64,000 bases of DNA from Owenweeksia sp963758205 (lineage in GTDB: Bacteria; Bacteroidota; Bacteroidia; Flavobacteriales; Schleiferiaceae): assembly GCA_963758205.1 (NCBI GenBank), contig CAVWUM010000006.1:992001-1056000 (forward strand), written 5' to 3'. The notes below the pieces were generated by a model. It was not told where the DNA came from. It did no database searches and worked only from the letters and a program-made list of their open reading frames with translations. Of the stretch, positions 8,704 to 17,084 are shown piece by piece. The position numbers and the translations under genes were made by a program. Each line of letters begins with the position of its first letter. Position 1 is the stretch's first letter.

Positions 8704-9355
8704 GTTTTTCATTGTGGGGCTTTTGCCCGGGGTTATAATACACCTGATCTAAACCGGCAGCCTGCGCCCCCACTACATCGGCCTGTAGGTTATCCCCTAT
8801 CATTATTGAATGATCAAATCCGGCACCAGCCCTTTTCAGGGATTCATGAAAAATAAGTGGCGCAGGTTTGTTCACCCCTATCATTTCTGAAGAAAAAACA
8901 TTATTAAAATAAGGGCCAATGCCGCTTTTGGTCATTTTAATATCCTGCGATTCAATAAAGCCGTTGGTAATAATATGAAGGTGATAGCGGCCTTTCAGGT
9001 AATCCAACACTTCAATAGTGCCAGGCATTAGCTGCGTTTGGTGCGGACAAATAGACATATACTCCTCTTCAAAATTTCTGAAAAAGCCCGGGTCATCATA
9101 TCCAAAGGTTTTAAATGTATCCGGAAAGCGCTGCGCCCGCAACTCCTCCTTGGTAATTTTACCCAAAGAGTATAGCTGCCATTTTTGGTTATTGATTTCT
9201 ATGTACGTATTGTAAAACTGCTGTGCATTAGCACCTGTAGCCTGCTCCATTTCATAGCGGGCATACATCTGCTCAAGGGTAATCCGTGAGTTTGATTCAA
9301 AATCCCAAAGGGTATGATCGAGATCAAAAAACAGATGTTCGTACTTTTTAGGCAT
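8657..9355 (-). CDS. YjjG-family HAD hydrolase
   Basis: Cytoplasmic HAD-superfamily phosphatase, closest in layout to YjjG noncanonical pyrimidine 5'-nucleotidases. Motif I is FFDLDHTLWDF, with the nucleophile Asp at about residue 11; motif II is IITNG; the motif III Lys is in VNKPAP; motif IV is MIGDNLQADV. Length 232 residues matches the family. I place the start at ATG 9355, two bases after the upstream stop; ATG 9373 would add six residues. It forms a tight cluster with the FemAB-like and deacetylase genes upstream. Substrate is inferred from the family only. Confidence 0.85.
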   Translation of the reverse strand: MPKKYEHLFFDLDHTLWDFESNSRITLEQMYARYEMEQATGANAQQFYNTYIEINNQKWQLYSLGKITKEELRAQRFPDTFKTFGYDDPGFFRNFEEEYMSICPHQTQLMPGTIEVLDYLKGRYHLHIITNGFIESQDIKMTKSGIGPYFNNVFSSEMIGVNKPAPLIFHESLKRAGAGFDHSIMIGDNLQADVVGAQAAGLDQVYYNPGQKPHNEKPTFEVNHLLQLKSFL

Positions 9356-9357
9356 GC

Positions 9358-10278
9358 CTACTTTTTTAGCCACTTTAGTGGAAGTGGTAGTCCGTTATAA
9401 ATTAACCTTTGGTAATAAAGATGACTGGAACCAAAGCCCTCATAAAACCGCGCCAGGCTTTTAAGGTTACTGCCTTCAAAATCAAGCTTCATAGGCTTTT
9501 CGCTCCACAAAATTATATACTCATTAATGAGGTAAAACATAGCGAGCCAATCCTTGCCCATATCGGTAATAGCTGAAAACAGGAGTGTAGAGCGTTTTTC
9601 AGTTTCCACAAAAAAAGCACCGGCACATACCTGGTTATGGGGGCCATACACCGTCCATAGTTTGCCTACTCCTTTGTGCATACATTTATACATGGCTGTT
9701 TTCATAACACGATAAAAATCCTCATTCAGCTTTAGCTCGGCACCTTTACCTGTGCGGAAAAGCTCAATCAGCACATCAGGGCTATCATGCTCAAAAATGG
9801 AAAGTTTATGATCACTGGACTTTTTAATATTACGCCTGGTGTTGGTTTTATAACCATGGTAAACTTCCCTGTAACTGCGGTTAAGATTAAGCGTATAGTT
9901 GTTATTAAGCTCTGATTTTATGTTTCGTAGAGATTTAAGGCCGATCAACTGCTCCTCATTAAGATATACATCGGCATAGGATGAATGCTTTTGCATAAGC
10001 TCTACAAAATTCTGCTTATCATCAGGTGTCAGTTCCTTTTTGGAAAATATACCCAATTGCTGCACGGCAAATGGCCTGTAGAAGTATTTAACGCCAAATT
10101 TATTCCTTACCGGAAGCGGCCACACAGCGTCATAATCGTTTAGTACCAGGGCATCCCAGCTTTCGGCTACGGTATCCAAATACCAGCTAAACCCATAAAC
10201 GAGGCCCCGTTTATCCATCATCACACAATGGTCGTACTTGGCCCGATCAATGGTATGATGCTGCATATACTTTATCAT
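9358..10278 (-). CDS. FemAB/GNAT-like acyltransferase
   Basis: 306-residue cytoplasmic protein with the organisation of a FemAB-like or double GNAT acyltransferase. The N-terminal half has YFYRPFAVQQLGIFS and a Tyr/Asn-rich strand (NNNYTLNLNRSY). The C-terminal half has the acceptor/CoA-binding-like strand VCAGAFFVETEKRSTLLFSA and LDFEGSNLKSLARFYEGFGS, which matches the final GNAT helix. ATGA overlap (4 bp) with the deacetylase gene shows translational coupling. The pairing with a deacetylase-like gene suggests cell-envelope or glycan modification; the acyl donor and acceptor are unknown. Confidence 0.7.
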   Translation of the reverse strand: MIKYMQHHTIDRAKYDHCVMMDKRGLVYGFSWYLDTVAESWDALVLNDYDAVWPLPVRNKFGVKYFYRPFAVQQLGIFSKKELTPDDKQNFVELMQKHSSYADVYLNEEQLIGLKSLRNIKSELNNNYTLNLNRSYREVYHGYKTNTRRNIKKSSDHKLSIFEHDSPDVLIELFRTGKGAELKLNEDFYRVMKTAMYKCMHKGVGKLWTVYGPHNQVCAGAFFVETEKRSTLLFSAITDMGKDWLAMFYLINEYIILWSEKPMKLDFEGSNLKSLARFYEGFGSSHLYYQRLIYNGLPLPLKWLKK

Positions 10279-11579
10279 ACTGCGGCCTTTACCATTTTTT
10301 CAAAGATTTTATTCCAGCCCTTCCACTCCGGTTCGCGCTCACTAAAAATGCGGTTGTGCCATATCGGGATAAACTCACCACCATATTTGCGGTAGGTGTT
10401 GATGTACTTCTCTATTTCTTTCCAGGCCTCATTTGGAGACATGTTTTTATAGTAGATGTAGGTGCCATCCATAAAAGCAAAGGGGTGAACAGTAAGCGGG
10501 GTTTCGGTTTCGTACTCCAGATCATAAAACCTGAAGGGCGTACAGATTCCGGCCCTGAAACCTGATTCGGCTGCAAAACCCATGGTGTAATCATCAGTAA
10601 TTTCCAGGGCAATTAAATTCCGATACGTTTCCGGAAAGGATAACTTTAAAAAGTGCTGCCGACTTTTGGTAACATCAATATTCAGCACATCTTCCAGCCG
10701 GTGCAACTCTTCTTCTAAAATAGTGATGTGCTCATTGCTACGGTAGGAAGGGTGAATACCTACCACACTAAAATCATTGATGCCTTTTAAGTATTTGTGC
10801 AGTCGGTTGCTGTGCATAGTAAGGCTACGATCATACTGCCCCAGTTTGCTGAACAGGGCAAAGTAAATACTCTCATACCCATACTTTTCCTGAAGGCTTA
10901 GCTGGTACTCAAAGGTTTCGTAGGGATCCTTCATCAAACCTAAAAAAGTACGGGTACGATCGGTCATCTCGCCAAAGCGCATTTTTACCAAATCCTTGGC
11001 GTAGGCACCGGCATTGCGCACCAGGCCTTTACCCAGGTAGGCGTAGGCATTATCAATGTCCACGGTATTGATAAATTTATACTCACACTTTTTAAGCTCG
11101 ATACCAGGATTAAACTCCTCCAGCAAATCCCCAAGCAACTCAGCATACTGATTAACCAATGGCTGATCCAATATGCCCTCTTTATACATAAAACTCTCTT
11201 TGGCAGAAAAACGGTTATGCTCATCAGCTATAAAGGGCATGTACTCCTCATAACGGCTTACTAAAAAAAACGAAGCGGCAAAGGGATCAAACGGAAGTGC
11301 AGACTGCTTACCGGAAAGAAAGAAGATGGTAATATCATCCAATTTGGAAACCTGGAATTCCTGTTGGAAAATATCCGTTTCAAAAAGCAGGTTGCTGGCC
11401 TGTATATAAATACCGCTTTGCAGCGGATTTTTTGAATAATTGATTTTGGGGAGAGTGGTCTGGAGGTACTCGTCCAAATCATTGGTAAACCGAAGCTCCT
11501 GACCCAGAAGGTCGCGCAGGAGCAATCTCGCTATATAGCGAAAGCGCGGAGTAATTTTTTCGGAGTACACCAGTAACAT
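10275..11579 (-). CDS. polysaccharide deacetylase-family protein (Bacteroidota type)
   Basis: 434-residue protein of the long NodB-like group typical of Bacteroidota, with an N-terminal extension of about 150 residues (DUF7033-like, SRYEEYMPF). The catalytic-type half contains INTVDIDNAYAYLGKG where a NodB domain would place its metal Asp pair, and VGIHPSYRSNE where the metal His residues would be (GIHPSY). Only some of the canonical residues are evident, so activity is uncertain. It starts the three-gene cluster 11579-8657. A perfect TATATTTG element lies 5 bp upstream of the ATG. Confidence 0.75.
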   Translation of the reverse strand: MLLVYSEKITPRFRYIARLLLRDLLGQELRFTNDLDEYLQTTLPKINYSKNPLQSGIYIQASNLLFETDIFQQEFQVSKLDDITIFFLSGKQSALPFDPFAASFFLVSRYEEYMPFIADEHNRFSAKESFMYKEGILDQPLVNQYAELLGDLLEEFNPGIELKKCEYKFINTVDIDNAYAYLGKGLVRNAGAYAKDLVKMRFGEMTDRTRTFLGLMKDPYETFEYQLSLQEKYGYESIYFALFSKLGQYDRSLTMHSNRLHKYLKGINDFSVVGIHPSYRSNEHITILEEELHRLEDVLNIDVTKSRQHFLKLSFPETYRNLIALEITDDYTMGFAAESGFRAGICTPFRFYDLEYETETPLTVHPFAFMDGTYIYYKNMSPNEAWKEIEKYINTYRKYGGEFIPIWHNRIFSEREPEWKGWNKIFEKMVKAAV

Positions 11580-11583
11580 TGGG

Positions 11584-11591
11584 CAAATATA
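11584..11591 (-). promoter_or_regulatory. candidate -7 element TATATTTG, deacetylase cluster
   Basis: Exact match to the Bacteroidota -7 consensus TAnnTTTG. No TTG is found at the -33 distance. Its closeness to ATG 11579 would imply a nearly leaderless transcript, so a chance match is possible. Confidence 0.3.
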
Positions 11592-11708
11592 GAGTTGAAT
11601 GAGGAGTGAGTAGTGTAGAATTCTATCACATTTTCGAGTTTGCCTTTAAAAGCGCTTTCTTTGGTGCAATTCAAATATTTCGTTTTTCAACAGTGAACTC
11701 TAACTAAT

Positions 11709-12548
11709 ATGAATAAAGGTAAACTAGTTTTATACAGCCTACTCATTCTAGTAAGCTATGGTGTGAGTGGGCAAACCGCAAAAAAAGAATTTAATAAAAC
11801 CATGTGTTCTGCTTTTCTAAAAGGCCAGAAAACCGTTTTTGATACATCTACTAGGAAAAGTTACAATATTATCGAAGTGAGCAGCAACCGATTTATTGTT
11901 AAGGAAGACGAAAATAACACTGGCTCACTTCTATCTGAAAATGAATTAAATGTTGCGGATTCGTCAAATTGCCTATGTCAGCTGGAAGGATTATCTAAAA
12001 TCTTGTTCAGAACTGGAGAAATATATCTTTTTCAAAATTATTCGGAAGATTATCTCGATGGTATAAGTATAGAATACTACAAATCGGGACCTATTTCGGC
12101 AATTAAGAATTTTAAAAAAGGTGTTCTTAACGGGAGGTATATTGAATATCATAAAAATGGTAACCTAGCTTCATTTGGCCAATTTGAGGAAGGTTATAAA
12201 ACAGGAGAATGGCGATTTTATGATTCCTTAGGTAATCTTAGTTTGACAGGAGGATATACGGGAAAAGCTTTGCTCTTTAAATTTAGTGAGCAGCGGGATA
12301 CTCTATATTTTTCAAATACCTTAACAAACCAAAAAGTGTTTGCGGTTGAAAGAGCAGAAATTGATATAATGCTTGACACCATTGGCAAAAAACATGGATA
12401 CGATAATTTCCAACTACCCATGTTTCTTTGGCCCTTTAATCTTCCTATAAAACAGGGCATTTGGGTAGAGCTTAATGATTATCGGGTTATAAGAAAAACG
12501 TTGTTTGATCCAAAGGGAAGGGTAGTGAGTAAAACGGATTCTAGGTAA
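11709..12548 (+). CDS. secreted MORN/YwqK-type repeat protein
   Basis: 279-residue exported protein (signal LYSLLILVSYGVSGQ). The central part, about residues 115-185, has at least three MORN-like repeats: GISIEYYKSGPISA, GRYIEYHKNGNLASFG, and GEWRFYDSLGNLSLTGG. This is the pattern of the toxin-antitoxin-system-like YwqK family, a name from annotation rather than a demonstrated toxin role. The N-terminal third is unique. It stands alone between divergent and convergent neighbours, with 129 bp upstream. Function unknown; MORN repeats often bind lipids or proteins. Confidence 0.7.
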   Translation: MNKGKLVLYSLLILVSYGVSGQTAKKEFNKTMCSAFLKGQKTVFDTSTRKSYNIIEVSSNRFIVKEDENNTGSLLSENELNVADSSNCLCQLEGLSKILFRTGEIYLFQNYSEDYLDGISIEYYKSGPISAIKNFKKGVLNGRYIEYHKNGNLASFGQFEEGYKTGEWRFYDSLGNLSLTGGYTGKALLFKFSEQRDTLYFSNTLTNQKVFAVERAEIDIMLDTIGKKHGYDNFQLPMFLWPFNLPIKQGIWVELNDYRVIRKTLFDPKGRVVSKTDSR

Positions 12549-12605
12549 CCAAAATACTGAACCTAAATATTATACTAGGATGCATAGTCTCAATTAACAT
12601 TTCGC

Positions 12606-13304
12606 TTACAACCTCCCATCATCTGCAAAGCTGTAGTACTGGTGCTCGGTAATAATCAGGTGGTCCATAATTTTGATGTCCATAATTTCACCAGCCTCCA
12701 CCATTTTTTTGGTAAGACTGATATCGGAGCCGCTTGGCTTGGTATCTCCGGAAGGATGATTGTGCGCCAATACACAAGCCACGGCATTCAGTATGATGCC
12801 TTCCTTAAAAATCATGCGAACATCGGCAAGCGTGGCGGCCAGTCCACCTTTACTTACGCAAACCGTTTTAAGCACTTTGTTGGAGGTACTCAGGTAGAGC
12901 ACCCAAAATTCCTCGTGGGGCAAATCGCCCATAATCGGCTGAAAAATTTCAAAGGCCTGGGCACTGCTTACAATCTTTTTGCGCTCCAGCGCCTCTGATT
13001 GTCGCCTTCTCTTCCCAAGTTCCATAGCGGTGATTATACTTATGGCCTTTGCCTCACCTACCCCTTTAAACTTGCTCAATCCTTTTACGCCAAGGCGGCC
13101 AAGTTCATTAAGATTATTATCTACAGAGTTGAGAATTTTTTTGGCAACATCCACCGCTGATTCGTTGCGTGTGCCGCTGCCTAATAAAATGGCTATCAGT
13201 TCGGCATCAGAGAGTGAGGCCTTACCTTTCAGGATAAGTTTTTCGCGTGGGCGGTCATCTTCGGCCCAGGTTTTTATGCTTCGGTTTGTATTGGTATAGT
13301 CCAT
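12606..13304 (-). CDS. radC: RadC family JAMM-domain protein
   Basis: 232-residue UPF0758/RadC protein. The N-terminal helix-hairpin-helix lies around residues 60-100 (LGVKGLSKFKGVGEAKAI). The C-terminal JAMM metalloprotease-type motif is complete: LAHNHPSGDTKPSGSD supplies H-x-H-x7-S-x2-D. Length is normal. Despite the name, a DNA-repair role is not established, and the deaminase/peptidase-like activity is unproven. It lies after the yceI terminator, so it probably has its own promoter in 13305-13330, though none is convincing. Confidence 0.92.
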   Translation of the reverse strand: MDYTNTNRSIKTWAEDDRPREKLILKGKASLSDAELIAILLGSGTRNESAVDVAKKILNSVDNNLNELGRLGVKGLSKFKGVGEAKAISIITAMELGKRRRQSEALERKKIVSSAQAFEIFQPIMGDLPHEEFWVLYLSTSNKVLKTVCVSKGGLAATLADVRMIFKEGIILNAVACVLAHNHPSGDTKPSGSDISLTKKMVEAGEIMDIKIMDHLIITEHQYYSFADDGRL

Positions 13305-13330
13305 GGTACTGGAATTTATTGAGCCAAAAT

Positions 13331-13360
13331 AAATAAAAAAGCCCCCTCAAATGAGGAGGC
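13331..13360 (-). terminator. rho-independent terminator of yceI
   Basis: Read on the minus strand: GCCTCCTCATTTGAGGGGGC followed by TTTTTTATTT. The nine-base-pair stem is complete only as minus-strand RNA, because one pair is G-U and would be C-A on the plus strand. It starts 26 bp downstream of the yceI stop. Confidence 0.8.
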
Positions 13361-13386
13361 TATCTGAACTAACCAAATATCTGACC

Positions 13387-14067
13387 TTAGGCTTGCTTAG
13401 CAGCCTTAAGATCAACTACTAACTTAATGTTATTGTCAATCAATTGATCTTTAGCAACACTCTCAAGATTCTTAGACCCGTACATTACACTCCAGTTAGT
13501 ACGATCAATAGTAAACTCAGGAGTTGAAAGCTCAATCATATCATCAGTCATGTTTATCTTGGCAGGGATAGTGATGTTTTTCTCATTACCTCTCATTTTA
13601 AGATTTCCGCTGATGTTGTGTGTTACACCGTTTTCACCGTTTTCGGCAGCCGTAATGCCGGTAATAGTAAAAGTGGCAGTTGGGTGGTTAGCTACATCAA
13701 AAAAGTCAGGGCTTTTAAGGTGACCTACCAGTTTTTCTTTGTTGTAGTCTCCTTCTGCTGGTAAATCTTCGTTGTAAATAGAGTTCATATCAACAATAAA
13801 TGACCCTCCAACGATCTCACCATTGTGAGTTTCGAATTTACCTTCTGATACCTGCATGGTGCCGGTGTGCTGACTTTCGGTAAAGGTTTTAAAACCTACC
13901 CATTTAATTTCATCACCTTCAGTAGAAACTATGTAAGTGGCAGAGGTTTCTTCAGGAGTACTTACTTCCTGGGCGTCATTGGCTTCAACAGCCTCTCCGG
14001 AATTATTGCAGCTAACGGCAAAAATACCAAAGGCAGCCATCGCAAAAAATTTACCTAAATTCTTCAT
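13387..14067 (-). CDS. YceI-family lipoprotein
   Basis: 226-residue lipoprotein (signal AAFGIFAVSC, Cys about 20, followed by an acidic linker) with a YceI lipocalin-like domain at about 45-222. Recognisable family strands are IKWVGFKTFTESQHTGTM, VDMNSIYNEDLP, KLVGHLKSPDFFDVANHPTA and ISGNLKMRGNEKNITIPAKI. YceI proteins bind long polyisoprenoids or amphiphilic molecules in the periplasm; the ligand here is unknown. Single-gene unit with its own promoter and terminator. Confidence 0.9.
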   Translation of the reverse strand: MKNLGKFFAMAAFGIFAVSCNNSGEAVEANDAQEVSTPEETSATYIVSTEGDEIKWVGFKTFTESQHTGTMQVSEGKFETHNGEIVGGSFIVDMNSIYNEDLPAEGDYNKEKLVGHLKSPDFFDVANHPTATFTITGITAAENGENGVTHNISGNLKMRGNEKNITIPAKINMTDDMIELSTPEFTIDRTNWSVMYGSKNLESVAKDQLIDNNIKLVVDLKAAKQA

Positions 14068-14110
14068 TTTGATACAGTTTGTTGATTTTAATGTTTAAAC
14101 AATGAATTCG

Positions 14111-14140
14111 CAAAGATAGCTATGTAAGGCTTATCTGCAA
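14111..14140 (-). promoter_or_regulatory. yceI promoter, TTG-N19-TATCTTTG
   Basis: Minus-strand TTG at 14140-14138 and TATCTTTG at 14118-14111, with 19 bp between them. Both match the Bacteroidota -33/-7 consensus, and the site lies 44 bp from the yceI ATG. Confidence 0.6.
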
Positions 14141-14294
14141 GTGCAAATTTAAGTTTCTTATCGGGTGATTGCTTTTTGTAAAATACCAGCAACTGCCCTT
14201 AGCAAAATGAGATGTTGATTGGATCTGAAATCCTCCTCCTTAATCTGGGAATTAGCCCTGGGTGTAAAACATTAAAAAATAAATTGTATTATTG

Positions 14295-14318
14295 TGATAT
14301 CATTTTAATATCATATCA
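14295..14318. promoter_or_regulatory. possible operator: inverted repeat before the SPFH operon
   Basis: TGATAT-N7-ATATCA, with a further TATCA, directly abuts the ATG at 14319. A symmetric site here could bind a dimeric regulator, and a ribbon-helix-helix protein is encoded in the same operon. This is inference only; the region is AT-rich and chance symmetry is possible. Confidence 0.25.
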
Positions 14319-15170
14319 ATGGAATCAGAAAATATTATTAAAGGTCAATCGGGCTATGCCCACCTTATGGTTACACTAGCGCTTATTGCCGGAGCTATTT
14401 TCATATTTATAAATAAGAGCGCCTGGGGCATCCCTCTCATTATTGTTGCCCTGGTACACGTAATTGGGTTTGTGGTGGTAAATCCTAATAAGGCCGCAGT
14501 GCTGATACTTTTTGGAGCCTACAAAGGCACCATATACAAGAATGGTTTTTACTGGGTAAACCCGTTTTTTGTAAAAAAGAAGATTAGCCTTAGAGCGGCC
14601 AACCTTGAGAGTAAACCCATTAAGGTTAATGATAAGCTCGGTAATCCAATTATGATAAGCGTTGTATTGGTTTGGAAGGTGCGAGACACTTTCAGGGCGA
14701 GCTTTGACGTAAACGATTTTGAAGAGTTTGTGATCATACAAAGTGAAACGGCCGTGCGTAAACTGGCCAGCGCCTATCCGTATGATACTTTTGATGATGA
14801 CGAGAAGGAAATGAGCCTCCGTAGCGGTTTGGAAGACATTAACCATGAGCTGGAAACCGAAATGCAGGAAAGATTAACCATTGCCGGTATCGAGGTTATT
14901 GAAGCACGAATAAACCACCTTGCCTATTCCTCAGAAATTGCGGGAGCCATGCTACAGCGCCAGCAGGCCACAGCCATAATTGCCGCCCGTATGAAAATTG
15001 TGGAAGGTGCTGTAAGCATGGTGGAAATGGCCTTGCAGGAACTCAGCGAAAAGCAAATTGTAGAGTTTGATATGGAAAAACGCGCCAGTATGGTAAGCAA
15101 CCTGATGGTAGTGCTATGCGGTGATAAAAATGCTCAGCCTATAGTTAATGCCGGTTCGCTTTATAGTTAG
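14319..15170 (+). CDS. SPFH/Band 7 domain membrane protein
   Basis: 283-residue protein with two N-terminal membrane segments (about 15-32 and 36-52) and an SPFH domain. Family features are VVNPNKAAVLILFGAYKGT, ISLRAANLESKPIKVND, and the helical VRKLASAYPYD..LRSGLEDINHELE region. A C-terminal coiled segment reads AMLQRQQATAIIAARMKIVEGAV. SPFH proteins oligomerise and organise membrane domains. It is followed after 3 bp by a membrane protein gene and then by a ribbon-helix-helix gene, an arrangement I recall from related genomes. Start ATG 14319 fits the N-terminal topology. Confidence 0.88.
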   Translation: MESENIIKGQSGYAHLMVTLALIAGAIFIFINKSAWGIPLIIVALVHVIGFVVVNPNKAAVLILFGAYKGTIYKNGFYWVNPFFVKKKISLRAANLESKPIKVNDKLGNPIMISVVLVWKVRDTFRASFDVNDFEEFVIIQSETAVRKLASAYPYDTFDDDEKEMSLRSGLEDINHELETEMQERLTIAGIEVIEARINHLAYSSEIAGAMLQRQQATAIIAARMKIVEGAVSMVEMALQELSEKQIVEFDMEKRASMVSNLMVVLCGDKNAQPIVNAGSLYS

Positions 15171-15173
15171 GTT

Positions 15174-15674
15174 ATGAGGCAGTTAAAAGAAATTCAAACC
15201 TTTGCGAGCAACCGTGCACTATTCATTTTGATTAGTGTTTTGTTTACTTGCGTTTTGATTGGAATTACCATTCCATTTGTAATGGATAAACCTGCAGACC
15301 AAGAGGCTATAGTTGGATTAAGTATTGCGGTTTTAGTGATTTTTGGTTCGTTTTTCCTTTTGTTAAAAATGAAATTTGAGTTGACGCTAAAACCCGACCG
15401 ATTATCCTTTAGGTTCCGTCCTTTTAATGCAAGTACCAAAGAGTACAAGATTGATGAGTTAGCAAGTTGGTCTGTTGAAAATCATAAATGGTACCATGGC
15501 TTTGGTTATAAAACAAGATTAAACGGGGGGCAGGTATATGTTATGTCTCCCGGAAAGGTATTGGCCATAACCACAAAAGATGGCCGTAAATATCGTTTTG
15601 GTATTAATCAACCTGAAAAGGTAAAACGATTCATAACCTCAAATTGGGAGGTAAATAAAAACATGTATGGCTAG
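15174..15674 (+). CDS. membrane protein of SPFH operon, unknown function
   Basis: 166 residues with two predicted membrane helices (about 13-33 and 43-63) followed by a cytoplasmic domain of about 100 residues. The soluble part resembles a small PH-like module (LTLKPDRLSFRFRPF, WYHGFGYKTRLNGGQVYVMS, LAITTKDGRKYRFGINQPEKV), as in bPH-type membrane proteins; this is a loose resemblance. It begins 3 bp after the SPFH stop and overlaps the downstream RHH gene by 8 bp. Function unknown. Confidence 0.7.
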   Translation: MRQLKEIQTFASNRALFILISVLFTCVLIGITIPFVMDKPADQEAIVGLSIAVLVIFGSFFLLLKMKFELTLKPDRLSFRFRPFNASTKEYKIDELASWSVENHKWYHGFGYKTRLNGGQVYVMSPGKVLAITTKDGRKYRFGINQPEKVKRFITSNWEVNKNMYG

Positions 15675-15813
15675 TAAAAAGGCATTTGCCCTGAGGATAG
15701 ATGAAGACATGCTGAAGGCTGTGGAGAAATGGGCGGCTGATGAATTTCGTAGTACTAACGGGCAATTGGAATGGATTATTAATAAGGCTTTGAAGGAGGC
15801 TAAGAGGAGTTAG
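15667..15813 (+). CDS. Arc-like ribbon-helix-helix protein, 48 residues
   Basis: Short gene starting ATG 15667, overlapping the previous gene by 8 bp in another frame, with stop TAG at 15811. The sequence begins MASKKAFALRIDEDMLKAVE: a basic start, a beta strand (KAFALRI), and a first helix. The second helix follows after STNGQLEWIINKALKEA. This is the ribbon-helix-helix fold of Arc-like DNA-binding proteins, which act as dimers. The translational coupling and conserved fold make it a real gene despite its size. It may regulate its own operon; the palindrome at 14295 is a candidate site. Confidence 0.75.
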   Translation: MASKKAFALRIDEDMLKAVEKWAADEFRSTNGQLEWIINKALKEAKRS

Positions 15814-15833
15814 TAACCTCAAATATCAGGATT

Positions 15834-15952
15834 GGCTACAAAGACACAAAGACTCTAAGAAGGAGAATAGGTTAGCATATAGAGAAAGCAGTTATCAAAG
15901 TAAATAGATTGAAAAAACTTTGTGACTTAGCGACTTTGTGGCAATTTTACAC
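15834..15952. repeat. left repeat flank of GxxExxY element
   Basis: Contains ACAAAGACACAAAGACTC at the outer side and ACTTTGTGACTTAGCGACTTTGTGGC at the inner side. These are imperfect, partly inverted copies of each other and of the right flank. This type of sequence is known to bracket GxxExxY genes. Confidence 0.5.
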
Positions 15953-15991
15953 GAGACGAAGAAACCAAGAAGCCCGAATCAACAACACCCC

Positions 15992-16392
15992 ATGCAAATC
16001 ATGGAATACAAAGACTTCTCCCCAATTGAGGAGCAAATAGCCAAAGCCATTGTAAATGCGGCCTATAATATTCACAAGGAACTTGGCCCCGGACTACTAG
16101 AAAAGATGTACGAAGTGTGTATGGCACATGAGCTTAAGAAAGCAGGATATGATGTGAAGCGTCAGGTTGATATACCTATCGTTTATGCTGGAATTCAATT
16201 TAGGGAAGGTTTACGTCTGGATTTGCTGGTAAATGACCTAGTAGTTGTGGAGTTAAAAGCAGTTGATTTAGTAAACCCTGTTTGGGAAGCACAAATCATA
16301 AGTCATTTAAAGCTAACCAGATTAAATCCGGTTTCCTTATCAACTTTAATGTGCCATTAATTAAACATGGAATACGAAGGTTTAGAAACTAA
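15992..16392 (+). pseudogene. GxxExxY protein gene, frameshifted near the 3' end
   Basis: Encodes a GxxExxY family protein of about 133 residues with the signature GPGLLEKMYE and the family's nuclease-like strands RLDLLVNDLVVVELKAVD. After LKLT the frame shifts: as sequenced it stops at 16360. One extra A in the run at 16324-16326 restores the usual end GFLINFNVPLIKHGIRR, finishing at TAA 16390. The start could be any ATG from 15938 to 16001; 15992 is used because family members begin a few residues before the EEQIAKAIVNAAY helix. Function unknown. The gene sits inside repeat flanks and looks like a mobile cassette. Confidence 0.75.
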
Positions 16393-16395
16393 ATA

Positions 16396-16495
16396 AATGG
16401 GCCACGAAGACACTAAGAATACATGGTGCCTTAGCAACTTTGTACCTAATTATGAATACCATATAAAAACTTAGTGCCTTTGTGGCATAAACCAA
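16396..16495. repeat. right repeat flank of GxxExxY element
   Basis: GGCCACGAAGACACTAAG, GCCTTAGCAACTTTGT and CTTAGTGCCTTTGTGGCATA follow one another. The outermost part is an imperfect inverted copy of the outer left flank near 15835. Together with that flank it bounds an element of about 660 bp. Confidence 0.5.
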
Positions 16496-16505
16496 CCTGT
16501 TAATA

Positions 16506-17084
16506 ATGATTAAAGACCTCAGCACCTTTTTTGACAAACCCTCACAATGGCAGGAGGCCTACAAAAAGTTAAGGTCTATAATTTTGGATTGTGGACTTAC
16601 GGAAGAATTGAAATGGGGCAAACCCTGCTATACCCATAACGGCAATAATGTAGTTCTCATCCATGGGTTTAAAGAATATGTTGCCGTGCTGTTTCATAAA
16701 GGAGCGTTGCTTAAGGATGAAGCCAAACTACTTACCCAACAAACTGAAAATGTACAGGCCGCGCGTCAAATGCGCTTTAGCGGACTGGAAGAAATTGAAG
16801 AGTTTGAAGCCGACCTTAAATCCTACATTTTTGAAGCCATTAAAGCGGAGAAGGCTGGCCTTGAAGTAAAAATGAAAAAGACCAAAGACTTTGCAATGGC
16901 TGATGAGTTTAAAGACAAACTGGAAGCTATGCCCGAATTAAAAAAAGCCTTTGAAGCCTTAACGCCTGGTCGTCAGCGCGGATATCTTCTGTATTTTTCG
17001 GGAGCCAAACAACCCAAAACCAGGGAGGCTCGCGTGGAAAAGTACATTCCGCAAATTATGGCCGGTAAAGGGTTGAATGACTAG
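16506..17084 (+). CDS. YdeI/OmpD-associated (DUF1801-like) protein
   Basis: 192-residue cytoplasmic protein. The N-terminal 120 residues form a DUF1801/YdhG-like domain (EELKWGKPCYTHNGNNVVLI, FKEYVAVLFHKGALL). The C-terminus has the YdeI tail AFEALTPGRQRGYLLYFSGA followed by KQPKTREARVEKYIPQI. Length is typical. Function is unknown in the family; an association with iron or stress handling has been suggested but is not established. It overlaps the DUF4256 gene by 8 bp, so the two are coupled. Confidence 0.88.
   Translation: MIKDLSTFFDKPSQWQEAYKKLRSIILDCGLTEELKWGKPCYTHNGNNVVLIHGFKEYVAVLFHKGALLKDEAKLLTQQTENVQAARQMRFSGLEEIEEFEADLKSYIFEAIKAEKAGLEVKMKKTKDFAMADEFKDKLEAMPELKKAFEALTPGRQRGYLLYFSGAKQPKTREARVEKYIPQIMAGKGLND

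Noticed and set aside
15834..16495. Insertion sequence
   Set aside because: There is no transposase and no obvious target-site duplication; the flanks fit the known GxxExxY repeat type instead.
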